A stretch of DNA of 64,000 nt, taken from an uncultured Clostridia bacterium. GTDB lineage: Bacteria; Bacillota; Clostridia; Peptostreptococcales; Anaerovoracaceae. A program made the position numbers and the translations under genes. Positions 49,894-59,511 of the stretch are shown here, piece by piece. A model generated the notes under the pieces. The model saw only the letters and a program-made list of their open reading frames with translations. It was not told the DNA's origin and did not search any database. The stretch spans positions 1 through 64,000 of the forward strand of contig CAKQWJ010000006.1 of NCBI GenBank assembly GCA_934278925.1, read 5' to 3'. Position 1 is the first letter of the stretch, and each line of letters opens with the position of its first letter.

Positions 49894-52275
49894 TTACTCC
49901 TTCAGCTCTACCACTGTCGCGCCTTCGCCGCCCTGATTGTACGGAGCGCCTTTAAAGCTCTTTACGCACCGGTTGTGTTTCAGGGCATCCCGCAGTCCCT
50001 TCTTCAGAATACCTTCTCCTCGGCCGTGAACCACCGTCACGCTCCGCAGACCTGCAAGGTATGCATCGTCCAAATATTTCTCCATTTCCATTCGGGCATC
50101 ATCCAGATTTTTTCCAATCAGATTGATACTCATCGGCACACTTCGCGTCTTTCGAGTCTTAATCTGATTATACTGTCTCTTCTTTCGCTCCTTGTTTCCG
50201 GCTTTTTCGCTTTCAATCAGCATCAGATTTTTCACGTTCACGCCGGTCTTCAAGGCGCCGATCTGCACCATCAGGTTTCCGCGATTGTCCGGAAGGGATA
50301 CCACCTCGCCATTCTGGTTCAGCGACTTCACCTTCACCCGCGTTCCGATTTTCAGCTGATCCGGGCGAATCGGCTTTCCTTCCTTCTCTGCCGGAATCGC
50401 CGCCGGCTTATCCCGGTACTTCTTTTCGGCTTCCCGAAGTCTCCGCCGGCTTTCCGCCACCTTGTTCACCTGGTGACCCTTGGATTCGTCCTTCATCCGC
50501 TTCAGCTCTTCTCGGATATCCTCCACCGTGTCCTCGGTTTCTTTTAGGATGTCCTTTGCCTGATTTCGAGCATCCTCCAGGATTTTCGCCTTCTCTTGCT
50601 CCGCCCGGCGAATCTGCGCTTCCGCTTCCTGAAGCCGCTGTTCCGCCTCTTCTTTAATCCGATTGGCTTCCTCGGTAATCCGTTCCGCTTCTTTTCGCTC
50701 TTCTTCTACCCGCGTTACCGCATCTTCGAAATTCAGCTCATTCTCTCCCAGGAGGGCTTCCGCTCTCCGGAGGATTTTCTCTTCCAGACCAAGCTTTCGC
50801 GAAATTTCAAAGGCGTTGGACTTTCCCGGCAGGCCCACCCGAAGGTGATAGGTGGGAGACAGCGTCTCCACATCAAACTCCATGGAGGCGTTTTCCACCT
50901 CCGGGGTACTCAGCGCATACTTCTTCAGCTCCGTGTAGTGGGTCGTAGCCACCACTAAAGCCCCACGCTTCCGAAGTTCTTCCAGCTCGGCAATACCCAG
51001 CGCCGCACCTTCTGCCGGATCCGTTCCGGAACCCAGCTCATCCAGCAGCACCAAAGATTTCTCGTTTACCGTCCGAAAGATTTCCGTGATGTTCTTCATA
51101 TGGGCAGAGAACGTACTGAGGCTCTGCTCAATGCTCTGCTCGTCTCCGATATCCGCAAACACTTCTTCCAGCACCGGAAGCCGGCTTTCCTCAGAACACG
51201 GTACGTGCAGGCCGCTCTGTGCCATTAAAATAAAGAGTCCGATGGTCTTTAAGGTGACCGTCTTGCCGCCGGTGTTCGGACCGGTAATCAGGAGGGTTTT
51301 CCACTTCTCTCCCAAGGAAACATTGATGGGAACCACCTTGTCCGCCGGAATCAGCGGATGGCGGCCATGATATATTTCCAGAATTCCCTCTGTGTTCATG
51401 CGAGGCTCAAACGCGTTCATCTGAAGGGACAGCTTTCCCTTTGCGCTGATGAAATCCAGCTCCAGAAGAAGCTTCTGGTTATTGTTCAATCCGTGGAAAT
51501 GTTCCGCCACCCGGCCGGAGAACATCTCCAGAATTCGGGTAATTTCTGCCTGTTCCGCCAGATCCAGCTCCCGCAGTTCGTTGTTCATATTTACGACGGA
51601 CTGGGGTTCAATGAATAAGGTGGATCCGCTCTGGGACTGGTCGTGAACCAATCCCGGGAACATGTTCGCATACTCCCGCTTTACCGGGATAACGTATCGG
51701 CCGTTCCGCATGGTGACAATCGCTTCCTGCAGGAATTTCTGTGCAGAAGAGGTGCTCACGGTCTTGTTCAGCCGATTTCGAATACTTTCGTTCTTATTGC
51801 GAATTTCTTTTCGAATTCGTTTCAGCTCCGGTGAAGCACTGTCCGACATCTCATCCTCCGACAAAATGCAGCGATCGATGTCCTTTTCCAGTTCATCCAC
51901 CCGCTCTAACAGATTGCCGATTTCCTGAAGGATCGGAATCTCCGGAACGTCTTCCATCAGGAATGTTTTTACCTCTCTGGCAATCTGAAGGCAGACCCGC
52001 ACATGCAGCAGCTCCCGCATGTTCAGCACCCGACCTTTTCGAGCCATCTTCAGAATGCGGCTCAGGTCCGGAAATGCTCCCACCGGAATATTTCCCTTAT
52101 ACAGAATAACGGAAACTGCTTCCGTAGTTTCCGTCTGTGCGTCCTGAATTGCATGCAGGTGGGTCATCGGTTCCAACTTTGAAATTCGTTCCTTCGTCAG
52201 TTCGGAACCGGCCAGTTCTGCAAGCATCTCCAATATTCTGTTGTATTCCAGCAGCTTAATCGTTCTACTGTTCAT
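49894..52275 (-). CDS. mutS2: MutS2 family ATPase/endonuclease
   Basis: A 793-residue MutS2 protein, linked to suppression of recombination and, in Bacillota, rescue of collided ribosomes. The clamp and lever helices fill 1-300, Walker A GPNTGGKT lies near 335, Walker B LVLLDELGSGTDP follows, a long coiled coil spans about 510-640, a KOW-like barrel follows, and the C-terminal Smr domain (SINLIGKNLDDARM...VVHGRGEGILKKGL in parts) closes it. It overlaps zapA by 11 bases. Confidence 0.96.
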   Translation of the reverse strand: MNSRTIKLLEYNRILEMLAELAGSELTKERISKLEPMTHLHAIQDAQTETTEAVSVILYKGNIPVGAFPDLSRILKMARKGRVLNMRELLHVRVCLQIAREVKTFLMEDVPEIPILQEIGNLLERVDELEKDIDRCILSEDEMSDSASPELKRIRKEIRNKNESIRNRLNKTVSTSSAQKFLQEAIVTMRNGRYVIPVKREYANMFPGLVHDQSQSGSTLFIEPQSVVNMNNELRELDLAEQAEITRILEMFSGRVAEHFHGLNNNQKLLLELDFISAKGKLSLQMNAFEPRMNTEGILEIYHGRHPLIPADKVVPINVSLGEKWKTLLITGPNTGGKTVTLKTIGLFILMAQSGLHVPCSEESRLPVLEEVFADIGDEQSIEQSLSTFSAHMKNITEIFRTVNEKSLVLLDELGSGTDPAEGAALGIAELEELRKRGALVVATTHYTELKKYALSTPEVENASMEFDVETLSPTYHLRVGLPGKSNAFEISRKLGLEEKILRRAEALLGENELNFEDAVTRVEEERKEAERITEEANRIKEEAEQRLQEAEAQIRRAEQEKAKILEDARNQAKDILKETEDTVEDIREELKRMKDESKGHQVNKVAESRRRLREAEKKYRDKPAAIPAEKEGKPIRPDQLKIGTRVKVKSLNQNGEVVSLPDNRGNLMVQIGALKTGVNVKNLMLIESEKAGNKERKKRQYNQIKTRKTRSVPMSINLIGKNLDDARMEMEKYLDDAYLAGLRSVTVVHGRGEGILKKGLRDALKHNRCVKSFKGAPYNQGGEGATVVELKE

Positions 52276-52747
52276 CTTCTTCCCTAAACTTCTTCAAGCT
52301 TCTCAGCTCATTCTTAAGGTTCACATTTTCCATCTGGAGATCGAAGTATGCATTCTCCATCTCGGTGCATTTCGCCTGAAGATTCTTGTACTTCTCGCTG
52401 TCCTGAATCTGTCTGTCGGAATCATCGTTCATCTGTTCCTTCAGATCCGTCACCTGTTTCTTCGCATTCTCCCAAAGGGTAATGTAGTGCTGAACATCGT
52501 TGTCCAACTGGTGATTCTCTGTCTGAAGCTTCAGCAGAAGATCGCTGTTCTCCATCAGTTTCTCCGCAATATTAATTGCTGTCAGCACGGCACACTTGTA
52601 ATTCGGATTGGAATTCAGTGCCCGGCTGGTCCGTCTCAGTTCATCATCCACGAACTTGGCAATTTCCTTAATCTTATCTTCGCTCTTCTCTCCAGAAAGC
52701 ACGTAATCAGCGCCACAAATCGTTACATCCGCTCTGCACTTGTCCAT
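52265..52747 (-). CDS. zapA: Cell division protein ZapA
   Basis: A 160-residue FtsZ-ring stabiliser. The N-terminal ZapA head (about 5-75: VTICGADYVLSGEK, and AVLTAINIAEKL) is followed by a long coiled coil (75-155). The tail is longer than in E. coli ZapA, as is common in Clostridia. AGAGGAG precedes the ATG. Its neighbours mutS2 (downstream) and, 0.8 kb upstream, ftsZ put it in the usual Firmicutes context. Confidence 0.92.
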   Translation of the reverse strand: MDKCRADVTICGADYVLSGEKSEDKIKEIAKFVDDELRRTSRALNSNPNYKCAVLTAINIAEKLMENSDLLLKLQTENHQLDNDVQHYITLWENAKKQVTDLKEQMNDDSDRQIQDSEKYKNLQAKCTEMENAYFDLQMENVNLKNELRSLKKFREEDEQ

Positions 52748-52786
52748 AGTCTGCTCCTCTGTTCTTTATCAATAACTTGTATTCTT

Positions 52787-53578
52787 CTATATACTGCGCA
52801 CTCGTTCGTACATCAATATGCCCGCCGATACAGCTGCGTTCAGGGACTCGATTCCACCGTACATGGGTAGTGTCACTCGTATATCCGAGGCTTCAATCAA
52901 TTCATCCCCGATGCCGTTTCCTTCATTTCCGATTACCAGAAAAACATCTTGTCTCAAATCGCAATCGTAATATGGAATTCCGCCATCCGGTGTGGTCACC
53001 GCAATGCGTTTTCCGTAATCATGTGCCAACTTCACCAGTTCCCGGCTATCGGATAAAGGAACAATCGGTACATCAAAAATCATGCCCGCCGTCGCACGAA
53101 GGACTTTCGGAGAATACACATCGCCCGTTCCCTTCATGGTCACAATTGCATCATACCCCGCTGCCACTGCGGTCCGAATGATTGTCCCGATATTACCCGG
53201 ATCCTGAAGGCGATCCAGCACCACGCAATTGCTGCCCGGTCGAAAAAAGTTTTCGAATTGACTTTCATCCACAACCGGTCGATCTACAATTGCCAGAAGG
53301 CCGACACCGTTTCTCGCATCCGTAATCTTCTCAAAAAGGAACGCATCCACCCGTTCCACGCGAACGCCACGGCAGGAGAGTTCCTCCATCCAAGGTTCGG
53401 AAGGATAGATATCCGAAATCAGAAGAGCATCCATACAGATGCCCTTCTGAACAGCTTCTCGTATCAAATTGCTCCCTTCAATAATCATCTGACCGGAAGC
53501 GTCTCTCTTTTTCTTCTGCTGTAATTTCCGAATGCGTTTAATCAGCGGATTTTTTTCTGAACAAATCACTTCACTCAT
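52787..53578 (-). CDS. TrmH/SpoU family RNA 2'-O-methyltransferase
   Basis: A 263-residue SPOUT methyltransferase. The N-terminal substrate-binding domain (1-95) is followed by the SpoU domain with motif 1 LQDPGNIGTIIRTA (N and R catalytic), motif 2 IGNEGNGI and motif 3 LPMYGGIESLNAAVSAGI, which forms the trefoil knot. It probably methylates the ribose of a 23S rRNA or tRNA nucleotide; the exact target is not readable. No clear ribosome site precedes the ATG; it lies 11 bases after ftsZ, so it may rely on coupling. Confidence 0.93.
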   Translation of the reverse strand: MSEVICSEKNPLIKRIRKLQQKKKRDASGQMIIEGSNLIREAVQKGICMDALLISDIYPSEPWMEELSCRGVRVERVDAFLFEKITDARNGVGLLAIVDRPVVDESQFENFFRPGSNCVVLDRLQDPGNIGTIIRTAVAAGYDAIVTMKGTGDVYSPKVLRATAGMIFDVPIVPLSDSRELVKLAHDYGKRIAVTTPDGGIPYYDCDLRQDVFLVIGNEGNGIGDELIEASDIRVTLPMYGGIESLNAAVSAGILMYERVRSI

Positions 53579-53589
53579 AATTGAATCGA

Positions 53590-54738
53590 TTAACGCAGGA
53601 AATCCGGAACATCAAATTCCGATGCAGCGGAATTCTCTGCCGGGTCGCTGTTTCTTCTCATCAGCTCATCCAGCGTTACTTCAACACCTTCCAGACCGTC
53701 TCTGGAAACCGTCTTTCTGCTTGGGCTCTGAGTGCTAATCTTCGGCGACTCGATCTTGGAACCGGAAATTCCCTCCGACTGGAAGTCGGTTGCAATCAGG
53801 GTAACCGATACCTTGTCTGCCATATCTTCCGATACCGATGCACCGAAGATGATATTGGCATCCGGATCTGCCTCCGCCTGAATCTTCTCCGCAATCTTGC
53901 TGATATCCAGCATTCCCATATCCAGACCACCGGAAACGTACAGAAGAATGGATCTTGCGCCATCCACCGATGTCTCCAGCAGCGGACTCTCGATTGCATT
54001 TCGAACCGCTTCTTCTACCTTGTTGTCGCCGGATCCAACGCCCACACCCATGTGTGCAACGCCGCGGCCTTCCATCGTGGTTCTGACATCCGCATAATCC
54101 ACGTTGACATATCCTTCCTTGGAAATCAGATCGGAAATACCCTGAACACCCTGTCTCAGTACATCGTCTGCCATTGCAAACGCATCCATGAAGGAAGTGT
54201 TCTTCTCGCTGGAATCAATCAGACGATCGTTCGGAATGATTACCAGAGAATCTACGAAATTCGTGAGATACTCGATACCCTTCTGTGCTCTGTTCCAACG
54301 CATCTTTCCTTCAAAAGAAAATGGCTTGGTTACTACGGCTACCGTCAATGCGCCGCAATCCATCGCTGCTTTTGCAATAATCGGTGCTGCACCGGTACCG
54401 GTACCGCCGCCCATTCCTGCAGTGATGAATACCAGGTCTGCATCCTGAAGATATCCGGTAATTTCTTCCAGAGTTTCTTCCGCCGCTTTCTGGCCAATCT
54501 CCGGATTCGCGCCGGCACCTCTTCCGCCGGTCAGCTTCTCACCAATCTGTATCTTCACCTCTGCCTTGCACTTTGCAAGAGCCTGTCTGTCTGTATTTAC
54601 GGCAATAAAGGTAACGCCCGACATCTGTGCGTCCACCATTCGATTCACTGCGTTACATCCGCCGCCACCTACACCGACAACCTTGATAATCGCAGCTCTG
54701 TCCTGATCTGATATAAAGTCAGAAACAAATTCCATCAT
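53590..54738 (-). CDS. ftsZ: Cell division GTPase FtsZ
   Basis: Tubulin-like GTPase that forms the division ring. The 382-residue protein has the VGVGGGGCNAV nucleotide loop (21-31), the tubulin signature GGGTGTGAAP (about 106-115), the T7 region NVDYADVR, and the conserved C-terminal peptide FDVPDFLR that binds membrane tethers such as SepF or FtsA. GGAGG lies six bases before the first of two ATGs. It ends the dcw cluster, directly after ftsQ without an intervening ftsA. Confidence 0.98.
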   Translation of the reverse strand: MMEFVSDFISDQDRAAIIKVVGVGGGGCNAVNRMVDAQMSGVTFIAVNTDRQALAKCKAEVKIQIGEKLTGGRGAGANPEIGQKAAEETLEEITGYLQDADLVFITAGMGGGTGTGAAPIIAKAAMDCGALTVAVVTKPFSFEGKMRWNRAQKGIEYLTNFVDSLVIIPNDRLIDSSEKNTSFMDAFAMADDVLRQGVQGISDLISKEGYVNVDYADVRTTMEGRGVAHMGVGVGSGDNKVEEAVRNAIESPLLETSVDGARSILLYVSGGLDMGMLDISKIAEKIQAEADPDANIIFGASVSEDMADKVSVTLIATDFQSEGISGSKIESPKISTQSPSRKTVSRDGLEGVEVTLDELMRRNSDPAENSAASEFDVPDFLR

Positions 54739-54884
54739 AAAGCTCCTCCTATATTTATATCTAATTTATAATACCATAAGATTTACGGAAATGCACTCTA
54801 TTTCTACAGTTTTTCTTGTTAACCTACACACTTTTTCAGAACTTCTGTACGCATAAGTGCATTTTATTTGTCTATTTTAGTTTC

Positions 54885-55811
54885 TTATACTTTCGGTTCA
54901 AAGGAAGCATATCCGCTTTCCGTCAAGGTGACGGTTCCTCGCTTAATTCCTTTCTTGAACAGCGCCTTCAGCACCTTCTGCAGCCGCTCCTTTTCGATGG
55001 ATTCAATCATGGTTTCTACACGGCCCTTACAAACCATGGAGTCGTATACATATCCCCGAGCCACATCATCGGAAACCTTCAATTTCTTGAAGTACAGATC
55101 CCCTTCGTTCATGGCATTCAGGATGCGCAGCGCGCTCTTCCATTCCTTGGAGTTGGTCACTTCCAACTTCTCCCCCAGCTCCATCTTTCGGATTTTGATT
55201 CCGCTGACGATGGTCACCTTCGGCTTCGTTTTAGATCGACGAAGCAACAACCCCTGAGAATCCACCACCAAGTATTCTTTGTTGTATACCACCGCGGCGA
55301 TCTGTTCCCGCTCTTTTACCCGAATTACCAGTGTCCCCGGAATCCGCTTGGATACCTTCGCCTCTTCGATATACGGACTGCCTTCCAGATATTCCACAAT
55401 TTCCCGGCTTCCGGAATGATAGAACAGGTTTTTTCCCGTTGTGGCATGAGCCATGTTGATGATTTCCTCATCGGTAAAATAATCATTACCGTCCACCTGA
55501 ATGGAATCGATGGTGAACACTCCCGTACTCATGAATATCAGCATGGCGATGGTCAGGACGATAATGCCGCAAGCCACTTTAAATGGGCTTGGACGACTTC
55601 GCTTCTTCTGCCGCTTCAGGATATTCTCTGCAATCTGACGATCCAGCTCCGACGGGGACTCTTCCGATGTTTCTTCCGGAGGATCCACATCCACCATCTC
55701 CGCTGCCAGTTCATCAATCTGCCGGTCAATGGATACGAATTCATCGTCCAATCCGAAATCCATTCCCGCGGAAGTTTCCGAATTGTCGTTGATTATTTGT
55801 TTTTCGTCCAT
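54885..55811 (-). CDS. ftsQ: Cell division protein FtsQ/DivIB
   Basis: A 308-residue bitopic membrane protein: acidic cytosolic N-terminus (1-75), a basic stretch and one helix (about 80-102), then the extracytoplasmic POTRA domain (FTIDSIQVDGNDYFTDEEI, about 104-170) and beta domain. It joins the FtsL/FtsB complex to regulate septal cell-wall synthesis. The start overlaps murG by 19 bases. The 146-base gap to ftsZ holds a possible ftsZ promoter (TATTAT) but no gene. Confidence 0.92.
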   Translation of the reverse strand: MDEKQIINDNSETSAGMDFGLDDEFVSIDRQIDELAAEMVDVDPPEETSEESPSELDRQIAENILKRQKKRSRPSPFKVACGIIVLTIAMLIFMSTGVFTIDSIQVDGNDYFTDEEIINMAHATTGKNLFYHSGSREIVEYLEGSPYIEEAKVSKRIPGTLVIRVKEREQIAAVVYNKEYLVVDSQGLLLRRSKTKPKVTIVSGIKIRKMELGEKLEVTNSKEWKSALRILNAMNEGDLYFKKLKVSDDVARGYVYDSMVCKGRVETMIESIEKERLQKVLKALFKKGIKRGTVTLTESGYASFEPKV

Positions 55812-56905
55812 ATATCCATTATCCCTTCATACACAATATCGGTAGCGTTTACCGGAGCGCACTTCAGGCTGCATTCCGCCATCCGCCGAACGATATCCGG
55901 ATCCGCAAGGAGTTCTTTCAATATGTTCACAATTCGATTCGGCGTATCGCCGTCCTCCCGAACGATAATCGCGCCTCCATTATCCACCACCGCTTTCGCA
56001 TTGTAGTATTGATGATCTCCGGTTACGTTCGGAGACGGTACGAAGATGGCCGGGCAACCCGACATGGTGATTTCCGAAACGGACAATGCACCGGACCGGC
56101 TGATGGCCACATCCGTCGCCGCCAGCGTGTTGGCCATATCCTGAATGTACGGAGATACGCGGACGTTGCTTTTACCGGAGAGTCCCAGCACTTCCAGATT
56201 ATGCTGTACGTCATCGTAGAATCGCTTGCCGGTACCGAACAGGATGGTGACGTTCGGCCGGTCGCCGTAGGCGCGAATCAATTCAATTGCGGTATCGTTG
56301 ATGGCGGTAGCGCCCTGGCTGCCGCCAAAGGTCATGATTACAAAATCATCTTCCGGTATGCCCAGCAGTTTCCGGGATTCCTTTTTATCCTTCCCGTAGA
56401 AATCCTTCCGAACCGGATTTCCGGAATACTGTAGCTTTCGATTCTGCTTGAAGAATTTTCCCGCATCCTCAAAGCCCAGGAACACCTTCTCCGCATATTG
56501 AGACAAGAATCGATTCGCCATTCCCGGGTACGCGTTCTGTTCATGGATGAATACCTTTGCACCGTATTTGTGTGCTGCCAGCACCACCGGAACGCTGACG
56601 TAGCTTCCGGTACTGATAACGATATCCGGACGGAACTTCTTCATGATCCGATAGGTCTGGCTTTTTCCCCTGCCGGTTACCGCCAGGGTCTCCGCCATTT
56701 TAAATACGTTGGACCGGTCCACCGCTTTGGAGGGAACGATTTCCAGCGGAAAACCGTGTTTCGGAACGATTTCGTTCTCCATTCCTCGCTCATTTCCGAT
56801 GTATAGGATTTCGCATTCCGGATCCATTTCCTTGAATTTATCGCCGATGGCCAGTGCCGGATAAATATGGCCTCCGGTAATTCCTCCCGTTAAAATAATT
56901 CTCAT
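55793..56905 (-). CDS. murG: Lipid II synthase MurG
   Basis: Peripheral membrane glycosyltransferase that adds N-acetylglucosamine to lipid I. The 370-residue GT28 protein has the N-terminal glycine loop GGITGGHIYPALA (7-19), the HEQNAYPG segment (about 121-128), FGGSQGA (about 194-200) and the SRSGALSVSE nucleotide-sugar site (about 261-270). GAGGGT lies close before the ATG. It follows ftsW by four bases and overlaps ftsQ. Confidence 0.97.
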   Translation of the reverse strand: MRIILTGGITGGHIYPALAIGDKFKEMDPECEILYIGNERGMENEIVPKHGFPLEIVPSKAVDRSNVFKMAETLAVTGRGKSQTYRIMKKFRPDIVISTGSYVSVPVVLAAHKYGAKVFIHEQNAYPGMANRFLSQYAEKVFLGFEDAGKFFKQNRKLQYSGNPVRKDFYGKDKKESRKLLGIPEDDFVIMTFGGSQGATAINDTAIELIRAYGDRPNVTILFGTGKRFYDDVQHNLEVLGLSGKSNVRVSPYIQDMANTLAATDVAISRSGALSVSEITMSGCPAIFVPSPNVTGDHQYYNAKAVVDNGGAIIVREDGDTPNRIVNILKELLADPDIVRRMAECSLKCAPVNATDIVYEGIMDIWTKNK

Positions 56906-56909
56906 GTTA

Positions 56910-58097
56910 TTACCCTCGATTTTTCTTTGAAATATTCAGCATAATTCCCATCGACGCCATGAACACCAGCAGCGACGTTCCGCCGTAACTGACGAATGGA
57001 AGCGTAATTCCCGTTGCCGGCATGGAGGCGGTTACAACGGCCACATTCAGAATTACCTGAAGTGCCATCATGACCGTAATTCCGGCGCCCAGATAGAATC
57101 CAAGCTTATCCTTTGCCCGAACGGTAATGACAAAGCATCGATAGATCAGCAGAAGATATACGGACAACAGTACCACCAGACCCACGAATCCCAATTCTTC
57201 TCCGATAATCGCCAGAATGAAATCGTTCTGGGGTTCCGGAAGGTAGAGATTCTTGGTAATGCTTTTACCCGGTCCCAGGCCGAAGAGCCCGCCGTTTCCC
57301 AGTGCAATCAATCCTTGCGATACCTGATACCCTTCTCCCTGAGCATCCTTGAACGGATCGATGAAGTTGGTCATTCGTGCGTACCAGTGGGAGTCCGGGT
57401 AGAACATCAGGATAAATATCAATCCGCCAATCAGCGCCAATGCTGCCAGCACCAGCCATCCGTTCCACATGCCCGCCACGTACATGATACCAATCATGAT
57501 GGCGGCGATTACAATCGCCGTGGACAGGTTCGGCTGCTTGATAATCAGTCCCAGATGCACTATCATTACGCCGAAGAGGACGAACACGTAGATGGTTCGA
57601 ACTCTTCTCGGGCGTTCCGCCACGTATCCGGCGGTGAAAATAATCATGGCCAGCTTGGAGAATTCACTCGGTGTAATTCTCAGCGGTCCCAGCTGAAACC
57701 ATCGGGTCGCAAAGTTAACCGTGACGCCCAGCGGTGTGAATAAGAGCGCCAGCGCCCCAACGGACACCACCGCAAACACCCAGTAGTACTTCGCGTATTT
57801 GTGGTAATCCCATCGGGTGAACAGCGCCATTACGCCAATTCCCAACGCTACCCAGGCCAGCTGTCTCCGCAGATAGTAGTACGGATCGTTGTAGAAATTG
57901 GTGGTGGTGTAGTACCCTGCACTGAACACCATCACGATGCCGAAGGCTATCAGAATTCCGGAAATCAGAGCCACCGATGCATCGTAGTTCACCGCTAAAG
58001 AACCCAGCATGCTGTCCACATTCCATTTCGGCGTTCTGCGGACCTTCTTCTCCTTCTTTCCACTATTCGATTGCTTCTTCCGGCTGATTACACCCAT
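56910..58097 (-). CDS. ftsW: SEDS peptidoglycan polymerase FtsW/SpoVE
   Basis: A 395-residue ten-helix membrane protein of the SEDS family that polymerises lipid II at the septum with a partner class B PBP. The basic cytosolic N-terminus (1-35) is followed by helices; family landmarks include FSAGYYTTTNF, the R-R-Q-L-A-W helix, ITPSEFSKLAMI, IKQPNLSTA, and the C-terminal LPFVSYGGTSLL. Its place between murD and murG is standard. Whether it serves division (FtsW) or sporulation (SpoVE) cannot be decided from the sequence. Confidence 0.93.
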   Translation of the reverse strand: MGVISRKKQSNSGKKEKKVRRTPKWNVDSMLGSLAVNYDASVALISGILIAFGIVMVFSAGYYTTTNFYNDPYYYLRRQLAWVALGIGVMALFTRWDYHKYAKYYWVFAVVSVGALALLFTPLGVTVNFATRWFQLGPLRITPSEFSKLAMIIFTAGYVAERPRRVRTIYVFVLFGVMIVHLGLIIKQPNLSTAIVIAAIMIGIMYVAGMWNGWLVLAALALIGGLIFILMFYPDSHWYARMTNFIDPFKDAQGEGYQVSQGLIALGNGGLFGLGPGKSITKNLYLPEPQNDFILAIIGEELGFVGLVVLLSVYLLLIYRCFVITVRAKDKLGFYLGAGITVMMALQVILNVAVVTASMPATGITLPFVSYGGTSLLVFMASMGIMLNISKKNRG

Positions 58098-58124
58098 CTA
58101 CTTTCCGTTCTCCATTCCATCGTT

Positions 58125-59495
58125 TCAACGAAGCAGCTGCTGAACACAGGCCTTGAAATGATCTCCCCGCTGCTCGTAATTATCGTACATATCCCAGCTT
58201 GCGCATGCCGGCGAAAGGAGCACCTTATCTCCTTCTTCGGCCAGTTCCATACACTTCTTCACGCAAGCATTCATATCTTTTTCATTATAAATCGCATCAA
58301 ATCCGACCTTCCGTGCGCATGCCTCAATCCGGTTCGCATCCCGACCCAAAAGTACCAGCGCCTTTACTCGACCCTGCAGGTTCTCTGCCAGTTCCGTAAA
58401 GTCCTGTGCCTTTCCGTCTCCGCCGGCAATGAGGATGATGTTCTCCTTCAGCGCCTTCAGTGCGATAACTGCCGCATCCACATTGGTTCCCTTGGAATCG
58501 TTGTAGAATTTGACGCCGTCCACCAGACCGCAGTACTCAATTCGATGTTCTACCCCCGGGAATTCCACAATGGCTTCCCGAATGGACTCCGGATCCACCC
58601 CGGCGAAGAAGCTGATTGCCGCCGCCGCCAATGCGTTCTCCACGTTGTGGTCACCGATAATCTTCAAATCGTGAATGCTGCAAATCGGCCGAACGATTCC
58701 GTTTTCATCGCGGATGACCATCTCATCATCCTGAAGGAAGGCACCCATTTTCAGTTCTTCTTTTCGGCTAAAAGGAACCACGGTGGCTTTGCATTTTTCC
58801 GCCAAAGCGAAGCAAGTCTTGTCATCGTAGTTAATCACCAGATAATCGTTTTCATCCTGATTTCGGAATACCTGTGCCTTTGCCGCTCCGTAAGCTTCCA
58901 TGGTCTTGTGACGATTCAGATGATCCGGTGTCAGATTCAGAATCGCCGAGACCTTAGCATGAAATTCCTTCACCGTCTCCAGCTGGAAACTGCTGGCTTC
59001 CGTCACCATCCACTCATCTTCCGTAGACTCCAGTGCTTTGGAAACCACAGCCACGCCGATATTTCCTACGACTGCCGTCTTGCGGCGTGCCTTCTCGAAG
59101 ATTTTTCCTACCAAAGTCGTCGTGGTAGTCTTTCCGTTGGTTCCGGTAATGGCAATAAAGGTTCCCTTGCTCAGGCGATACGCCAGCTCCAGTTCACCGA
59201 TGACCTCGACGCCGGATAGTCTCGCTTCCTGCAGAAATGACAGGTCCGGTGAGACGCCGGGGCTGATTACGACCAAATCATACTCGCCCATGTTATCCGG
59301 ATTGCATCCAAAGAATGTAGGAATGCTCTCTCTTTCCAAGTATTTTGCAAATTTCGGGTCCACGGCATCCACCGTGTGCACATCCTGTGCCACCACCTGC
59401 GCCCCCAGCTTGTGCAGCTCCTGAACCGCCGCCTTGCCGGATTTTCCCATTCCCACTACAAGGATTTTTTTACCTATAACTTCATCTCTCATCAT
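58125..59495 (-). CDS. murD: UDP-N-acetylmuramoyl-alanine:D-glutamate ligase
   Basis: Adds D-glutamate to UDP-MurNAc-L-Ala in the cytosol. The 456-residue Mur ligase has the N-terminal Rossmann domain (VVGMGKSGKAAV, 13-24), the ATP site ITGTNGKTTTTTLVG (about 113-127), the carbamylated-lysine region and the C-terminal domain (YCGLVDGVKFYNDSKGTN in parts). AAGGAGG precedes a pair of ATGs at 59495 and 59492. It lies 16 bases after mraY. Confidence 0.97.
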   Translation of the reverse strand: MMRDEVIGKKILVVGMGKSGKAAVQELHKLGAQVVAQDVHTVDAVDPKFAKYLERESIPTFFGCNPDNMGEYDLVVISPGVSPDLSFLQEARLSGVEVIGELELAYRLSKGTFIAITGTNGKTTTTTLVGKIFEKARRKTAVVGNIGVAVVSKALESTEDEWMVTEASSFQLETVKEFHAKVSAILNLTPDHLNRHKTMEAYGAAKAQVFRNQDENDYLVINYDDKTCFALAEKCKATVVPFSRKEELKMGAFLQDDEMVIRDENGIVRPICSIHDLKIIGDHNVENALAAAAISFFAGVDPESIREAIVEFPGVEHRIEYCGLVDGVKFYNDSKGTNVDAAVIALKALKENIILIAGGDGKAQDFTELAENLQGRVKALVLLGRDANRIEACARKVGFDAIYNEKDMNACVKKCMELAEEGDKVLLSPACASWDMYDNYEQRGDHFKACVQQLLR

Positions 59496-59511
59496 CTCTG
59501 CGCCTCCTTAT